Shown piece after piece: positions 35,189 through 44,273 of a stretch of 61,257 nt of DNA. The stretch's first letter is position 1. Each line of letters starts with the position of its first letter. Under the pieces are notes generated by a model. It was given only the letters and a program-made list of their open reading frames with translations, searched no databases and was not told where the DNA came from. Source of the stretch: Phycisphaerales bacterium (GTDB lineage Bacteria; Planctomycetota; Phycisphaerae; Phycisphaerales; SM1A02); the NCBI GenBank assembly GCA_009692045.1, contig SIAA01000008.1, positions 1-61,257 on the forward strand, given 5' to 3'. Position numbers and translations under genes: made by a program.

Positions 35189-36217
35189 ATGGGGCCTGCT
35201 GAACTCATCCTTGATTCTGTCGAGTCCGTGCGCGCAGCGTGCCAGGAGTTTCGCGGGAGTTTCGCGGCGCTGCGGAGCGAGGTGGCGAAGTCAATGGTCG
35301 GACAGAAAGAGGTCGTTGAACTCACCTTGATTGCCCTCGTTGCCGATGGGCATGTACTGCTCGAGGGGGTGCCGGGTCTGGGCAAGACTCTGCTAGTGCG
35401 AAGCATCGCCCAATCACTGGGGCTCTCTTTCTCACGCATTCAGTTCACGCCTGATCTGATGCCTGCAGATATCACGGGGACAACAGTGATCGCCGAGAAC
35501 GAAGGCCACGGCGGGCGGCGCATGGTTTTCCGGCGGGGGCCGGTCTTTGCCCAGATACTTCTGGCCGACGAGATAAATAGAGCGACTCCCAAGAGTCAGA
35601 GTGCGCTGCTCGAGGCGATGCAGGAGCGCACCGTGACGGTCGGGGGCGAAACTATGGCGCTCGATCGACCGTTCCTGGTGCTGGCAACGCAGAATCCCAT
35701 CGAGCAGGAGGGAACCTATGCGCTGCCGGAGGCGCAGCTGGATCGCTTTTTGCTGAAGGTTGCGGTGGGAGATGTGGATCGCGGCGAGTTGACCGAGATT
35801 CTCAATCGCACCACAGGGCCGCGAGAACAGACCCCGCAGTGCGTGCTCTCCACTGACCAGATTGCCAAGGCGCAACAGCTAGCGCGGCGCATCATCATTG
35901 CGCCCCATGTGCAGGACTACGCCGTCCGCCTCGTTCTAGCGACCCATCCTCAGGGCGAGTTCGCGCCCGAGGGCGTGAGCAGGCTGATCAGCGCCGGCTC
36001 GAGCCCACGCGGTGCGCAGGCCCTCGTCGCCGCAGCCAAAGTTCGCGCTCTTCTCGATGGCCGACACGCGGTCAGCACTGTGGACGTTGCCTCACTCGTC
36101 CCCGCGGCACTCCGGCACCGCGTTGTTCGAAGTTTCGAGGCGGAAGCCGAGGGAATCACGGTCGACGCTCTGCTCTCGCGCATCCTGGAGATGACCCCCA
36201 AGGAATCACAACTGTGA
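35189..36217 (+). CDS. MoxR-family AAA+ ATPase
   Basis: A 342-residue AAA+ ATPase with Walker A GVPGLGKT (60-67), Walker B LLADEINRA, the MoxR-typical FTPDLMPADITGT, and sensor region VLATQNPIEQEGTYALPEAQLDRF. MoxR proteins act as chaperones that load metal or fold partners with VWA domains. The neighbouring DUF58 and VWA proteins are the usual partners. It starts right after the previous stop and overlaps the DUF58 gene by GTGA. Confidence 0.93.
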   Translation: MGPAELILDSVESVRAACQEFRGSFAALRSEVAKSMVGQKEVVELTLIALVADGHVLLEGVPGLGKTLLVRSIAQSLGLSFSRIQFTPDLMPADITGTTVIAENEGHGGRRMVFRRGPVFAQILLADEINRATPKSQSALLEAMQERTVTVGGETMALDRPFLVLATQNPIEQEGTYALPEAQLDRFLLKVAVGDVDRGELTEILNRTTGPREQTPQCVLSTDQIAKAQQLARRIIIAPHVQDYAVRLVLATHPQGEFAPEGVSRLISAGSSPRGAQALVAAAKVRALLDGRHAVSTVDVASLVPAALRHRVVRSFEAEAEGITVDALLSRILEMTPKESQL

Positions 36218-37173
36218 CCAGGGCGATCACTGATGTCGCTGGGGTAGAGGCCAATGCCAGTAGACCGCGCGTTCGCTTGGAGCGAGTTGACGACCTCATA
36301 GATGGGGCGCTCATGGCCCGCTTGGACACACTCGATGTTGTCAGTCGCAAGATCTTCGCTGGGAAAGTCCGGGGCGAGAGAAAGAGTCGCCGCCGCGGTC
36401 AGAGCGTGGAGTTCGCCGACTATCGCCCCTATGTCGCAGGTGATGATCTGCGTTTCGTCGATTGGAATATCTTTGGTCGGCTTGATCGGCTCTTCCTCAA
36501 ACTGTTTCTTGAAGAGGAGGATCTCACTCTGGCGATCGCCATCGACACCAGCGCCTCTATGGACCTGGGAACTCCCAACAAGTTCGATTTCGCGCGGCGG
36601 CTAGCGATGGCACTGGGGTACATCGGACTGGTGAATCACAATCGAGTGGCGCTCTATGCCTTCGGCGGCGAGGGCCTGCGACCACTCACCGGGATGCGGG
36701 GCCGCCGCCGCACGAGCGAAATGGGCAGGTGGCTGCTGCAACAAACATGCGAAGGCGACGCCCAGTTCGAGTCGGCGATGCGCACGATCGCTTTGGGGCG
36801 CCACGGCAAGGGCGTCTTGGTTGTGCTCTCCGACTTCCTTTTCCCGACGGGGTTCGAGAAGGGGCTTAGGTCGCTGGTCGGTCGCGGATACGACCTGCAC
36901 GCCATGCAGCTTCTGAGTTCTGATGAAATCGATCCGGCGCGCTATGGACTCTCCGGTGATCTGCGACTTGTCGATAGCGAGTCACGGGCAGAGACGGAAG
37001 TTACGGCGGGAACGAGTGCTATCGAGAAGTATCGGGAACGGCTGGCGCAGCACTGCGCCGAGCTACGCGATTTCAGCATCCGTCGCGGCATTACTCACTC
37101 GGTGGTTGACACAGCGGCCGACATGGACGCTCTGGTGATCGAGTACCTGAGACGGCGAGGCATGTTGCGATGA
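36214..37173 (+). CDS. DUF58 domain protein
   Basis: The 319-residue protein shows the DUF58 core GERKSRRRGQSVEFADYRPYVAGDDLRFVDWNIF (about 52-86) and then a VWA-like part with IDTSASMDLG. No membrane segment is seen. DUF58 proteins are typical companions of MoxR ATPases. GTG start at 36214 overlaps the MoxR stop; the stop overlaps the next start by ATGA. Confidence 0.9.
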   Translation: MTRAITDVAGVEANASRPRVRLERVDDLIDGALMARLDTLDVVSRKIFAGKVRGERKSRRRGQSVEFADYRPYVAGDDLRFVDWNIFGRLDRLFLKLFLEEEDLTLAIAIDTSASMDLGTPNKFDFARRLAMALGYIGLVNHNRVALYAFGGEGLRPLTGMRGRRRTSEMGRWLLQQTCEGDAQFESAMRTIALGRHGKGVLVVLSDFLFPTGFEKGLRSLVGRGYDLHAMQLLSSDEIDPARYGLSGDLRLVDSESRAETEVTAGTSAIEKYRERLAQHCAELRDFSIRRGITHSVVDTAADMDALVIEYLRRRGMLR

Positions 37174-39158
37174 CTTGGCTGACCCCGTGGACAGGCTTGA
37201 TAGTCGCGGCCAGCGTAGTGCCGCCGCTTCTCGCTCTCTATTTTCTTCGACTCCGCCGCGCGCGCCGCATTGTTTCCAGCACCATGATGTGGCGCCGTGC
37301 GGTACAGGACTTGCGCGCCAATGCCCCGTTTCAGCGATTGCGTTATTCATTGCTGCTTCTGCTGCAGTTGTTGGCAGTGGCATTGATCGTGTTGGCGATC
37401 ATGCAGCCACAGGCGGACATCGGCGAGACGCGGGGGGGGCGAACAGTCATCCTCATCGATAACTCGGCCTCGATGAACACGCTTGATGTTGAGGGCAAGT
37501 CCCGACTTGACGCTGCCAAGGCGAGAGCGCTGGAGCGGCTGGACGGATTGTTTTCCGGCGGTTGGCTCTCGGGTCCGACGGCGCAGGTGATGGTCGCATC
37601 ATTCGCTTCAGGTGCGCAGGTGATCGCGCCCTACACCGACTCGCATGCGCAGGCCCGAGAAGCGGTCGAGTCTATTGAACCCACGGATGAGGCGAGCAAC
37701 ATTGGGGAGGCGTTCGAACTGGCGCGGGCGTTTTCTCAGGCGGGCGATGCTTCGAGCGGCCGCCGCCAGGATCAGAAGTTGCAGCCGACGCCGCCAATCT
37801 TCGAGGTGTACAGCGATGGCCGAATCGCCGATTCTTCCTCGCAGGTGTTGCAGCCGGGCGAGCGATTGATCTTCCACAGCATCGGCGCGACAGCAACTCC
37901 AAATCTGGGCATCGTTGTCATCGGTGCCGAGCGGGATCCCAAGAATCCCGAGCAGATTCAGGTGTTTGCGCGAATAGCAAACTTTGCGCCGCAGGCCACG
38001 GCCGTCGATGTGCAACTTTCGCTTGACGGCGCCGTTCGAGCCGTATCGCCTCAGCCGGTTCCTTTGGAGGCAGCCCATGAGGATCCGCAAACCAAGAACT
38101 GGATTCCTGGTGAAGCGCAGGTGGTGTTTCCGGCGATCGCGCTTCCCGCGGGTGGAATCGCCTCAGTTTCTCTCGCAACACGGGACATGTTCACTACTGA
38201 CGATGAGGCGCGCCTAGTTGCGCCGGCATCGAAGGCGATGCGAATCCTTCTGGTCTCTGACGGTGGCTTCCTCTTGAAGTCATTGTTGGAGGGGATGCCG
38301 ATTGCATCGCTTGAAGTGGTGAACGCCTCGGAGTTCGAGAAACTTGCCGAGGAGTCAGGCGCTCTAGATCAGTTCGATGTGACCGTGCTCGACTCGGTGG
38401 TGCTGCGGGCACTGCCCCCGGGGCGGTATCTCAGTCTCGGTCCACCTCCGCCGCTCGAGGGTCTCAATCCCTATGGCGAAACAGTGGGAGCGCGCCTGCG
38501 AGGATCAAATGATGAGCACCCTCTCCTGCGCTTTGCTCGCATGGATGATGTGGCCGTGGGGAAACTGCACTCACTGGCTCCCAGCGGCCAGTTCGAAGTG
38601 GTGGCCGAGTCAGGTAGCGGCCCCTTGGTGGTGGCACTGTCCAAGGGTTCGACCCGCGCCGTGATAGTCCCCTTCGATCCTCTTGACAGCAACTGGCCCT
38701 TTCTCCGCGGGTTCGTGAACTTCATGGCCAACGCCATCGATTGGTTGGGTGCCAGTGGAGCCGCTTCGTCGGGAGAGGCAGCGCGACCAGGAGCGGTGCT
38801 CTCCACAAGATTGCCCAGCGAAGCCAGCGGCCTGGTGATGAGGCTGCCCAATGGAAAGGAGTCCGGGCTCTCTGTCGCCGATCCATCATTGATTACCTAT
38901 GGGCCGGTGCGGCACTCGGGCGTGTACCGACTTTCATGGCGCGAGGGACAGCGCCGTGACGATCGCGCGTTTGCCGTCAATGTTGACACCCGTAGCGAGG
39001 GGAGAGTCGCCGCGCTCACCGACTTGGTGATGCAGCAGACCACGGTGCGCGGGGTCGGGGCAGCGGCTGCCCTGCGTACGAATCTGTGGCCGTGGGCGCT
39101 GGCGGCAGCGCTGCTGGTGCTGCTTGCGGAGTGGGTGGTGTACTACCGTCGAATCTGA
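37170..39158 (+). CDS. BatA-like membrane protein with VWA domain
   Basis: Two N-terminal helices (about 8-26 and 57-77, LLLLLQLLAVALIVLAIM) frame the 'LRLRRARRI' BatA motif. A VWA domain follows with MIDAS DNSAS (about 91-95). Then come beta-rich domains and a final helix near the C-terminus (LWPWALAAALLVLLAEWVVYYRR). This is the Bat/aerotolerance-type layout. It is the last gene of the seven-gene operon. The 23 bases before the minus-strand gene contain no clear terminator. Confidence 0.85.
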   Translation: MTWLTPWTGLIVAASVVPPLLALYFLRLRRARRIVSSTMMWRRAVQDLRANAPFQRLRYSLLLLLQLLAVALIVLAIMQPQADIGETRGGRTVILIDNSASMNTLDVEGKSRLDAAKARALERLDGLFSGGWLSGPTAQVMVASFASGAQVIAPYTDSHAQAREAVESIEPTDEASNIGEAFELARAFSQAGDASSGRRQDQKLQPTPPIFEVYSDGRIADSSSQVLQPGERLIFHSIGATATPNLGIVVIGAERDPKNPEQIQVFARIANFAPQATAVDVQLSLDGAVRAVSPQPVPLEAAHEDPQTKNWIPGEAQVVFPAIALPAGGIASVSLATRDMFTTDDEARLVAPASKAMRILLVSDGGFLLKSLLEGMPIASLEVVNASEFEKLAEESGALDQFDVTVLDSVVLRALPPGRYLSLGPPPPLEGLNPYGETVGARLRGSNDEHPLLRFARMDDVAVGKLHSLAPSGQFEVVAESGSGPLVVALSKGSTRAVIVPFDPLDSNWPFLRGFVNFMANAIDWLGASGAASSGEAARPGAVLSTRLPSEASGLVMRLPNGKESGLSVADPSLITYGPVRHSGVYRLSWREGQRRDDRAFAVNVDTRSEGRVAALTDLVMQQTTVRGVGAAAALRTNLWPWALAAALLVLLAEWVVYYRRI

Positions 39159-39181
39159 CACTCGGGCAGACTTGTGAGGGT

Positions 39182-39814
39182 CTAGCTCTTCGTGATTTTC
39201 TGAAAGGTCTCGGCATCCAGCCCTAGATACTCGCGCATGTGTTGATCGTAAATCTCTTGGTCGCGCTCGCGAGAGAAGTCAAGGCGAAGTTCATTGATCA
39301 CCTTGGTGCCTTGACCGATCCACTGCTTCCAGGTCTCTTCGCAGATGTTGTCGTGGATCCAGACCCCGACCGATCCTCGAAATGGAGCACTCGGCAGTTG
39401 GGATCCAGCGCGGCCGCTGCGCCGGCAGATAAATGTGCCCAAGGTGCGGACACTTTCGGCTTCAGCAACCTCAGCGGCCGTCGCCACTGGAGGCGCGCGC
39501 CCTAGCGAAGTGAGCAATCCCTCCATCGCAGTCTTGGGCATCAAATCGCCGCGCGTGTTGGCGATACGCCAGCCCTGTTCCAGAACGACAACAGCCTTGT
39601 CTACCCAGCCCGATCCGATCATCGCTTGCCCGGCGAGCTGATAGGCCTTGCTCATCTGGGGATTGAGTTGAATGCACCTCTCGAATCCTGCCGCGGCTTC
39701 GGCAAATCGCTCGGCCTGCAGGTAAGCGTTTCCCAGAGAGAAATGCGCCATCTCGTTTGTCGGGTCGGCGCTGGCCATTTTCTCGAACTGAGCAATTCGT
39801 TCTGGAGTGGACAT
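39182..39814 (-). CDS. TPR protein fused to a YggX-like Fe(II)-trafficking domain
   Basis: The 210-residue protein has an N-terminal TPR region (about 1-85: NEMAHFSLGNAYLQAERFAEAAAGFERCIQLNP) and a C-terminal domain (about 118-205) like YggX: TFICRRSGRAGSQLP, VWIHDNICEETWKQWIGQGTKVINELRLD. YggX protects Fe-S enzymes from oxidative damage and its conserved N-terminal Cys is present here (FIC). ATG 39814 is chosen; the longer frame to 40153 enters the divergent pyrD. I know YggX mainly as a stand-alone 90-residue protein. Confidence 0.75.
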   Translation of the reverse strand: MSTPERIAQFEKMASADPTNEMAHFSLGNAYLQAERFAEAAAGFERCIQLNPQMSKAYQLAGQAMIGSGWVDKAVVVLEQGWRIANTRGDLMPKTAMEGLLTSLGRAPPVATAAEVAEAESVRTLGTFICRRSGRAGSQLPSAPFRGSVGVWIHDNICEETWKQWIGQGTKVINELRLDFSRERDQEIYDQHMREYLGLDAETFQKITKS

Positions 39815-39881
39815 GGGGTGGACATGGTAGGGCGGCACCGAGACCGCCGCCGCCGAAGCTTTCCTGATAAAACGCTGCGCT

Positions 39882-40829
39882 ATGACGGTGCTGGAACCTC
39901 CACCCGAAGTGAGTCTCTCCGTCCACATCGGTTCGATTCGTTTGCGCAACTGTGTCATACTCGCCTCAGGTACCTGCGGGGTCGTGGATGAGATGGCGGA
40001 GGTGATCGACCTTTCGCAGGTAGGCGCGCTCACCGGAAAGAGCATCACCAGAGAGCCTCGCGATGGCAATGCACCGTGCCGCATAGTGGGAGTGCCTTCG
40101 GGAATGATGAATGCCATCGGACTGGCTAATCCCGGGCTTGTCGGATTCACCACGATTCATGCACCTCGGATCGGCAGTCTGGGCTGTCCCTACATCGCGA
40201 GTGTGGCGGGCCACTCCATCGATGACTATGTCTTTGTCGCCTCTGCTTTGGGATGCCGCTCCGACATTGGGCTGATCGAGTTGAATGTGAGCTGCCCCAA
40301 CACTTCTACGGGTAGAAACTTTGGGGATGATCCGGCCGCGCTGCGGTCGCTGCTGCGGGCAGTCCGTTCGACCCTCACCAACGCCTCGATGATCGTCAAG
40401 CTTGCGCCCAACGCCCCGGATGTATCGGCACTGGCCGCAGTTGCCGTCGAAGAGGGAGCGTGCGCTCTGACTCTTTGCAACACTCTCCCCTCACCCGCGA
40501 TTCATCCCGCCTCGGGCTTGCCCATTCTGGCTCAGGGCAGCGGCGGGCTGAGCGGGCCCGTAGTTCATGAGCTCGCCGTTCGAGTGGTGGGCGAGGTCTA
40601 CCGGACCGTCGCCAAGTCGTCGGGTACTCCCATCATCGGACTCGGTGGCGTCATGCGAGCCAGCGATGCCGCGGAGTTCATCCTTGCCGGTGCCACGGCC
40701 GTGGGAATGGGCACAGCACTCTTCGCCGATCCCCGTTCACCGCTGCGCGTGATCGAGGGATTGCGTAAGTGGGTCGCCTCGCAAGGCTGCAGCCATGTGA
40801 GTGAACTGACAGGAGCGATGCACACTTGA
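39882..40829 (+). CDS. pyrD: Dihydroorotate dehydrogenase, class 1B-like
   Basis: FMN enzyme of pyrimidine synthesis that oxidises dihydroorotate to orotate. VILASGTCGVVDE near the N-terminus, GKSITREPRDGN, and NVSCPNT with the catalytic Cys (class 1) are seen, plus GLSGPVVHELAVRVVGEVYR and GLGGVMRASDAAEFILAGATAVGMGTALF at the FMN phosphate site. 315 residues fits class 1. The electron-transfer subunit PyrK is not adjacent. A zinc-peptidase fragment begins 3 bases after the stop in the same frame. Confidence 0.92.
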   Translation: MTVLEPPPEVSLSVHIGSIRLRNCVILASGTCGVVDEMAEVIDLSQVGALTGKSITREPRDGNAPCRIVGVPSGMMNAIGLANPGLVGFTTIHAPRIGSLGCPYIASVAGHSIDDYVFVASALGCRSDIGLIELNVSCPNTSTGRNFGDDPAALRSLLRAVRSTLTNASMIVKLAPNAPDVSALAAVAVEEGACALTLCNTLPSPAIHPASGLPILAQGSGGLSGPVVHELAVRVVGEVYRTVAKSSGTPIIGLGGVMRASDAAEFILAGATAVGMGTALFADPRSPLRVIEGLRKWVASQGCSHVSELTGAMHT

Positions 40830-40832
40830 ACG

Positions 40833-40997
40833 ATGGGGCCTCCTCGGCGAGTCACCAACTGGGAGCGCGACAGGTTTGACGACGCTCCCAGTCCCAAACT
40901 TCTCGCGGAGCTGGAGATTCGCATCACACTGCGGCACGAAATCGGCCACCACTTTGGACTCAGCGAAGAGGACCTCGATCGTCTCGGCTATGGCTGA
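40833..40997 (+). pseudogene. C-terminal remnant of a zincin-type metallopeptidase
   Basis: This 54-residue frame follows pyrD after only one sense codon. It contains LRHEIGHHFGLSEEDLDRLGYG, the zinc motif HEIGH at residues 35-39 and the usual C-terminal end of the small zincin family (Pfam Zincin_1/DUF1025). Intact members are about 115-130 residues, so roughly the first 70 residues are missing. Either a truncated gene or an unusual short form; no upstream part exists because pyrD occupies the space. Confidence 0.5.
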
Positions 40998-41013
40998 TAG
41001 CGGGTGATCCGCC

Positions 41014-41751
41014 TCACTCTTCTACGGGCGGAATGAAGAGGAGAATGCGCTTGCAACTCGGGCAGAGCACTATTGAATCCTCATTGGCGGCGGCCTTGGC
41101 AGCGTAGGCCTGAGGCACAAGCATGTTGCACTCGCTGCAGGCATACTCGCGGTGCCGCTTGCTCACCACGATGATTTCGCTGAGGGCATCGCCATCGTGC
41201 TCCATGGCCACTGCTTCGAACAGTTTCAGGTTGTCTGAGGAGAGGTGCCGCGCTGCCTTGGTTCGCTCGATTTCCAGTTCAGCTAGTCGTTCCCCAACAT
41301 CAGTCTGCCGCTCCTTCAGATCGGCATCGCTTTGGTCACGGACCGCCTGTGCTGCGGTTACTGCCTCTTCTGATCGGTTCGCCTCGGCACTCAGGGTCTC
41401 GAGCTTCTGCATATGGGCGAGAATGACATCATCGATCTTGTCCCGACCATCCTGCAAGGACTTCATCTCGGTCAGGAGCGCGGTGTACTGTTTGGTGTTA
41501 GTCGAAGTGTTCAGGTCGGCGCGTAGGCGCTCGATCCGCTCCAGAATCACCTTCGACTCCTGTTCCTGATTGTCGAGAGTCGCCTGCAACTGTCGGGACT
41601 GAGATTGGAGCTCGTTGCGTCGGTTGTCAGCGATGTCCAACCTGCTCTGTGCCGACTCGGAGTTGCTGCGGGCGGAATCAACGCGGCTGCGCAGAGCCCG
41701 AACCTGGGCATCAGCTCGGTTGAGGTTTTTCAAGTCAGAGATGGTGGACAT
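41014..41751 (-). CDS. Coiled-coil protein with C4 zinc ribbon (DUF164-type)
   Basis: The 245-residue protein has a long antiparallel-type coiled coil (about 5-180) with the conserved TSTNTKQYTALLTEMKSL turn region. It ends in a zinc ribbon: YACSECNMLVP and, 20 residues on, LCPSCKRIL. This is the layout of the CdsZ/DUF164 family, whose members have been linked to nucleic-acid or secretion functions. The role here is not known. Sixteen bases separate it from cdsA upstream. Confidence 0.85.
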   Translation of the reverse strand: MSTISDLKNLNRADAQVRALRSRVDSARSNSESAQSRLDIADNRRNELQSQSRQLQATLDNQEQESKVILERIERLRADLNTSTNTKQYTALLTEMKSLQDGRDKIDDVILAHMQKLETLSAEANRSEEAVTAAQAVRDQSDADLKERQTDVGERLAELEIERTKAARHLSSDNLKLFEAVAMEHDGDALSEIIVVSKRHREYACSECNMLVPQAYAAKAAANEDSIVLCPSCKRILLFIPPVEE

Positions 41752-41766
41752 GGATCGGCAAGCGTA

Positions 41767-42633
41767 TCACGGCACTAGCTGCTGCATCAACCACCAAGCT
41801 AGGGGGCCACTCAGCAGGAGGGAGTCAAAAACATCGAGCAATCCGCCCATTCCCGGGAGAATCGTGCCCGTGTCTTTGACCCCGGCTTCGCGTTTGAACA
41901 GGCTCTCGACCAAATCACCAACGGGGCCGGCGACGCCAAGCAACGCTCCCGTCATGATTATGGGGATCAGAGGTGGATGGGGTTCCAACAACATGGACAG
42001 TCCACCAGCGGCAGCCGCGCTGGCAGCGACACCGCCCACCAATCCCTCCCAGGTCTTGCCGGGGCTGAGAGAGGGGATCAACTTGTTGCGGCCGATGGTC
42101 ATGCCGACGAAGTAGGCGCCGATGTCCGATGCTTTGACGGTAAGAACAACTCCCGCGAGGATCCATGCTCCGTGTTCTCTGCCGATGGCGATCCAGGATC
42201 CGACGCCGATACCGATCCAGATGAAGCTCATCAGCGAGGCGCCACCCGCCGCAGCAGCTCCGGCGAAGCCGCCCTGGCGATCTTGGCGCCCGCGGCACAC
42301 GAACTCCGAAGCGGTCAGAGCGAACACGAGGGTCCCTGCAAGTGGGATCAATCCACTGGCGCCGCAGCGGCCGCATAATCCCGCGAACGAAACAACTCCG
42401 CTGACTGCCGAAACCACCAGCACCCAGGCCGAAGCAGGGATGCCGATCTTTCTGAGCAACCCATGCAACTCGAGGCTGAGCACTGGTGCCAGCACCAGCA
42501 CGCCAACCAACATGAGCAACGAGGGGCTGGCGTTGCTTGGGGGAATCCACTCTACCCAGTGCGAGTCCAGCCATGCCAGCAGCACCAGCATCCCGATGAG
42601 CACTGCGCCGGTGACCAATCTTGTTGGCAGCAT
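41767..42633 (-). CDS. cdsA: Phosphatidate cytidylyltransferase
   Basis: Integral membrane enzyme that makes CDP-diacylglycerol from phosphatidate and CTP, the branch point of phospholipid synthesis. About eight hydrophobic segments are visible. The signature SDIGAYFVGMTIGRNKLIP...SPGKTWEGLVGG lies in the C-terminal half, and a following GPVGDLVESLFKREAGVKD matches the catalytic cytoplasmic motif. 288 residues is the normal length. The ATG is at 42633; the divergent gene begins 46 bases away. Confidence 0.93.
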   Translation of the reverse strand: MLPTRLVTGAVLIGMLVLLAWLDSHWVEWIPPSNASPSLLMLVGVLVLAPVLSLELHGLLRKIGIPASAWVLVVSAVSGVVSFAGLCGRCGASGLIPLAGTLVFALTASEFVCRGRQDRQGGFAGAAAAGGASLMSFIWIGIGVGSWIAIGREHGAWILAGVVLTVKASDIGAYFVGMTIGRNKLIPSLSPGKTWEGLVGGVAASAAAAGGLSMLLEPHPPLIPIIMTGALLGVAGPVGDLVESLFKREAGVKDTGTILPGMGGLLDVFDSLLLSGPLAWWLMQQLVP

Positions 42634-42679
42634 GGAACAAGTCTACAAGTTCTCTGCTCCATGGCTCTAAGATCAGCGC

Positions 42680-43219
42680 ATGTTGAGCTTGGGATCACCA
42701 CATGAAGCACGCGAACTGATCCGCTCGTGGCTGGTTCTGGCAGGGGATGTTCGTGTCGATGTAGCACTCCGCAGCATGCACGAGTCGATTGCCCGCGAGG
42801 TCTCCACCCATCGCCCCATTTGCTTGGCGAGCGGGCGGTGCTGCGCCTTTCGAGAGCACGGTCACGATCTTCTTGTGACTGGCCTCGAGGCAGCTTGGTC
42901 GTGGTTGCACCTCGTCCAGCGGCCCTCAAGCAGAAGCACACGGGTGGGCGTCAGCATCGGCAAGTGCCCGCTACTCGATGGATCAGCATGCGGGGAACAC
43001 GCGGCGCGACCTGGGCCTTGCCGAGTCTATTTCTGTGATCGGTCTGCAGAGGAGTGGTCGACACATCTGGGGGAGCGGTCCCATCAGGCGGTTCGCAAAC
43101 TGCATGATGAAGTTGGTGCCGCCTATCGATACTGCCGGTTCACCGAGCTGCTCGATGCGCTTGCGGCTTCCGAGAGCGAGTTGCCCGGTGCGCTTGCCCG
43201 ATCCGAAGACGCCTCGTGA
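42680..43219 (+). CDS. YkgJ-like Cys-cluster protein
   Basis: The 179-residue protein contains a CLASGRCCAF motif and later KCPLLDGSACGEHAARPGPCRVYFCD, giving the CxxxxxCC...C...C arrangement of the YkgJ/CxxCxxCC zinc- or iron-chelating family. The N- and C-terminal parts are helical. The metal and function are unknown. It lies between cdsA and aguA with no clear partner. Confidence 0.7.
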   Translation: MLSLGSPHEARELIRSWLVLAGDVRVDVALRSMHESIAREVSTHRPICLASGRCCAFREHGHDLLVTGLEAAWSWLHLVQRPSSRSTRVGVSIGKCPLLDGSACGEHAARPGPCRVYFCDRSAEEWSTHLGERSHQAVRKLHDEVGAAYRYCRFTELLDALAASESELPGALARSEDAS

Positions 43220-43265
43220 AACGAAGCCGACCACGCGCGCGGATTTCGCTCTAAGCTTTGACTCC

Positions 43266-44273
43266 CTAGGCTTCGCTCCCGGAGGGTTGCTGGCATGAGA
43301 GGCAGTGCAGGCTCCCCAGCCCCACCACGAGATGTCGAGCCAACACTGGTACCACTGTAAATGCGGGCAGTGCCACCTCGAGGGCGCGGCAGGCCACATC
43401 ATCAGACTCGCCGCCAAAGACAGGAACAAAGACCGATCCGTTGGCGATCAGGAAGTTGGCGTGACTTGCCGGGAGCATCATCCTTCCTCCGGGGCCAAAC
43501 CTATCGGCAGGGAAGTCCCAGTAGATAGGTTCGGGAACGGGCAGAGGTACCAGTTGCAGGGGCAAGCCATCCTGATCGAGCGCCGAAGCGAGGACTAGCC
43601 AGTTGTTTTCCAGCACCTCATGGTCGGGATGACCGAGGGGAGCGCGGATGGCGGCAACCGTGTCGGCGGCGATGAACCGAGCGAGATCATCGATGTGGCC
43701 ATCGGTGTCATCTCCCTTGATGCCGCCGGGAAGCCAGATGATGTTGTCAACACCCAGAGACTCGCGCAGCACGCTCTCTATGGTGTCATCACGAGCGGAG
43801 GGATTGCGGTTGTCATTGGCCAAGCACTGGGTGGTAGTGAGCAGAGTCCCTTGTCCGTTAGTTTCGATCGATCCACCTTCAAGGACAAAGTTGTGGTCCC
43901 ACAGCGGCAATCCCGTGCGCTTAGAAATCGCCTCCGGCACGGAATCGTCGAGGCTGCGAAGTTCGTACTTATTGCCCCAACCGTTGAACTTGAAGGAGTG
44001 CCCCGCCACGCGTCGGCTGCGATCGCGCACAAATATCGGGCCGAAGTCGCGAATCCAAGAGTCGTTGGTGGGGATTCCGACCTCTCCTGTTTCGCGCACG
44101 GTTACTACCTTGGCCAGTTCGCTGCGCCAGATGTCCCACTCATCCTGAGCCAGTTCTAGGCAAAGCGGCCAGGTTTCCGGATTGTGCGGTCGCACTAGCC
44201 ATACACATTCGAGCGCCTCCCACTCGGCTGGCATGCGAAATCCCTGCGTTCGTGCCGTGCCTGTGTTCATCAC
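43266..44273 (-). CDS. aguA: Agmatine deiminase
   Basis: Converts agmatine to N-carbamoylputrescine (guanidino-modifying fold). Key stretches: NDSWIRDFGPIFV, NFVLEGGSIETNGQGTLLTTTQCLAN, DDTDGHIDDLARF (catalytic His and Asp), and the nucleophile Cys324 in GSLHCLSCQQP. 335 residues is usual for the family. The start overlaps aguB by ATGA, so both steps of the pathway are co-translated. Together with AguB it gives putrescine from agmatine. Confidence 0.92.
   Translation of the reverse strand: MMNTGTARTQGFRMPAEWEALECVWLVRPHNPETWPLCLELAQDEWDIWRSELAKVVTVRETGEVGIPTNDSWIRDFGPIFVRDRSRRVAGHSFKFNGWGNKYELRSLDDSVPEAISKRTGLPLWDHNFVLEGGSIETNGQGTLLTTTQCLANDNRNPSARDDTIESVLRESLGVDNIIWLPGGIKGDDTDGHIDDLARFIAADTVAAIRAPLGHPDHEVLENNWLVLASALDQDGLPLQLVPLPVPEPIYWDFPADRFGPGGRMMLPASHANFLIANGSVFVPVFGGESDDVACRALEVALPAFTVVPVLARHLVVGLGSLHCLSCQQPSGSEA

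Noticed and set aside
39815-40153. N-terminal extension of the TPR-YggX frame
   Set aside because: It overlaps the start of divergent pyrD and adds text unlike TPR proteins; ATG 39814 fits the TPR start.
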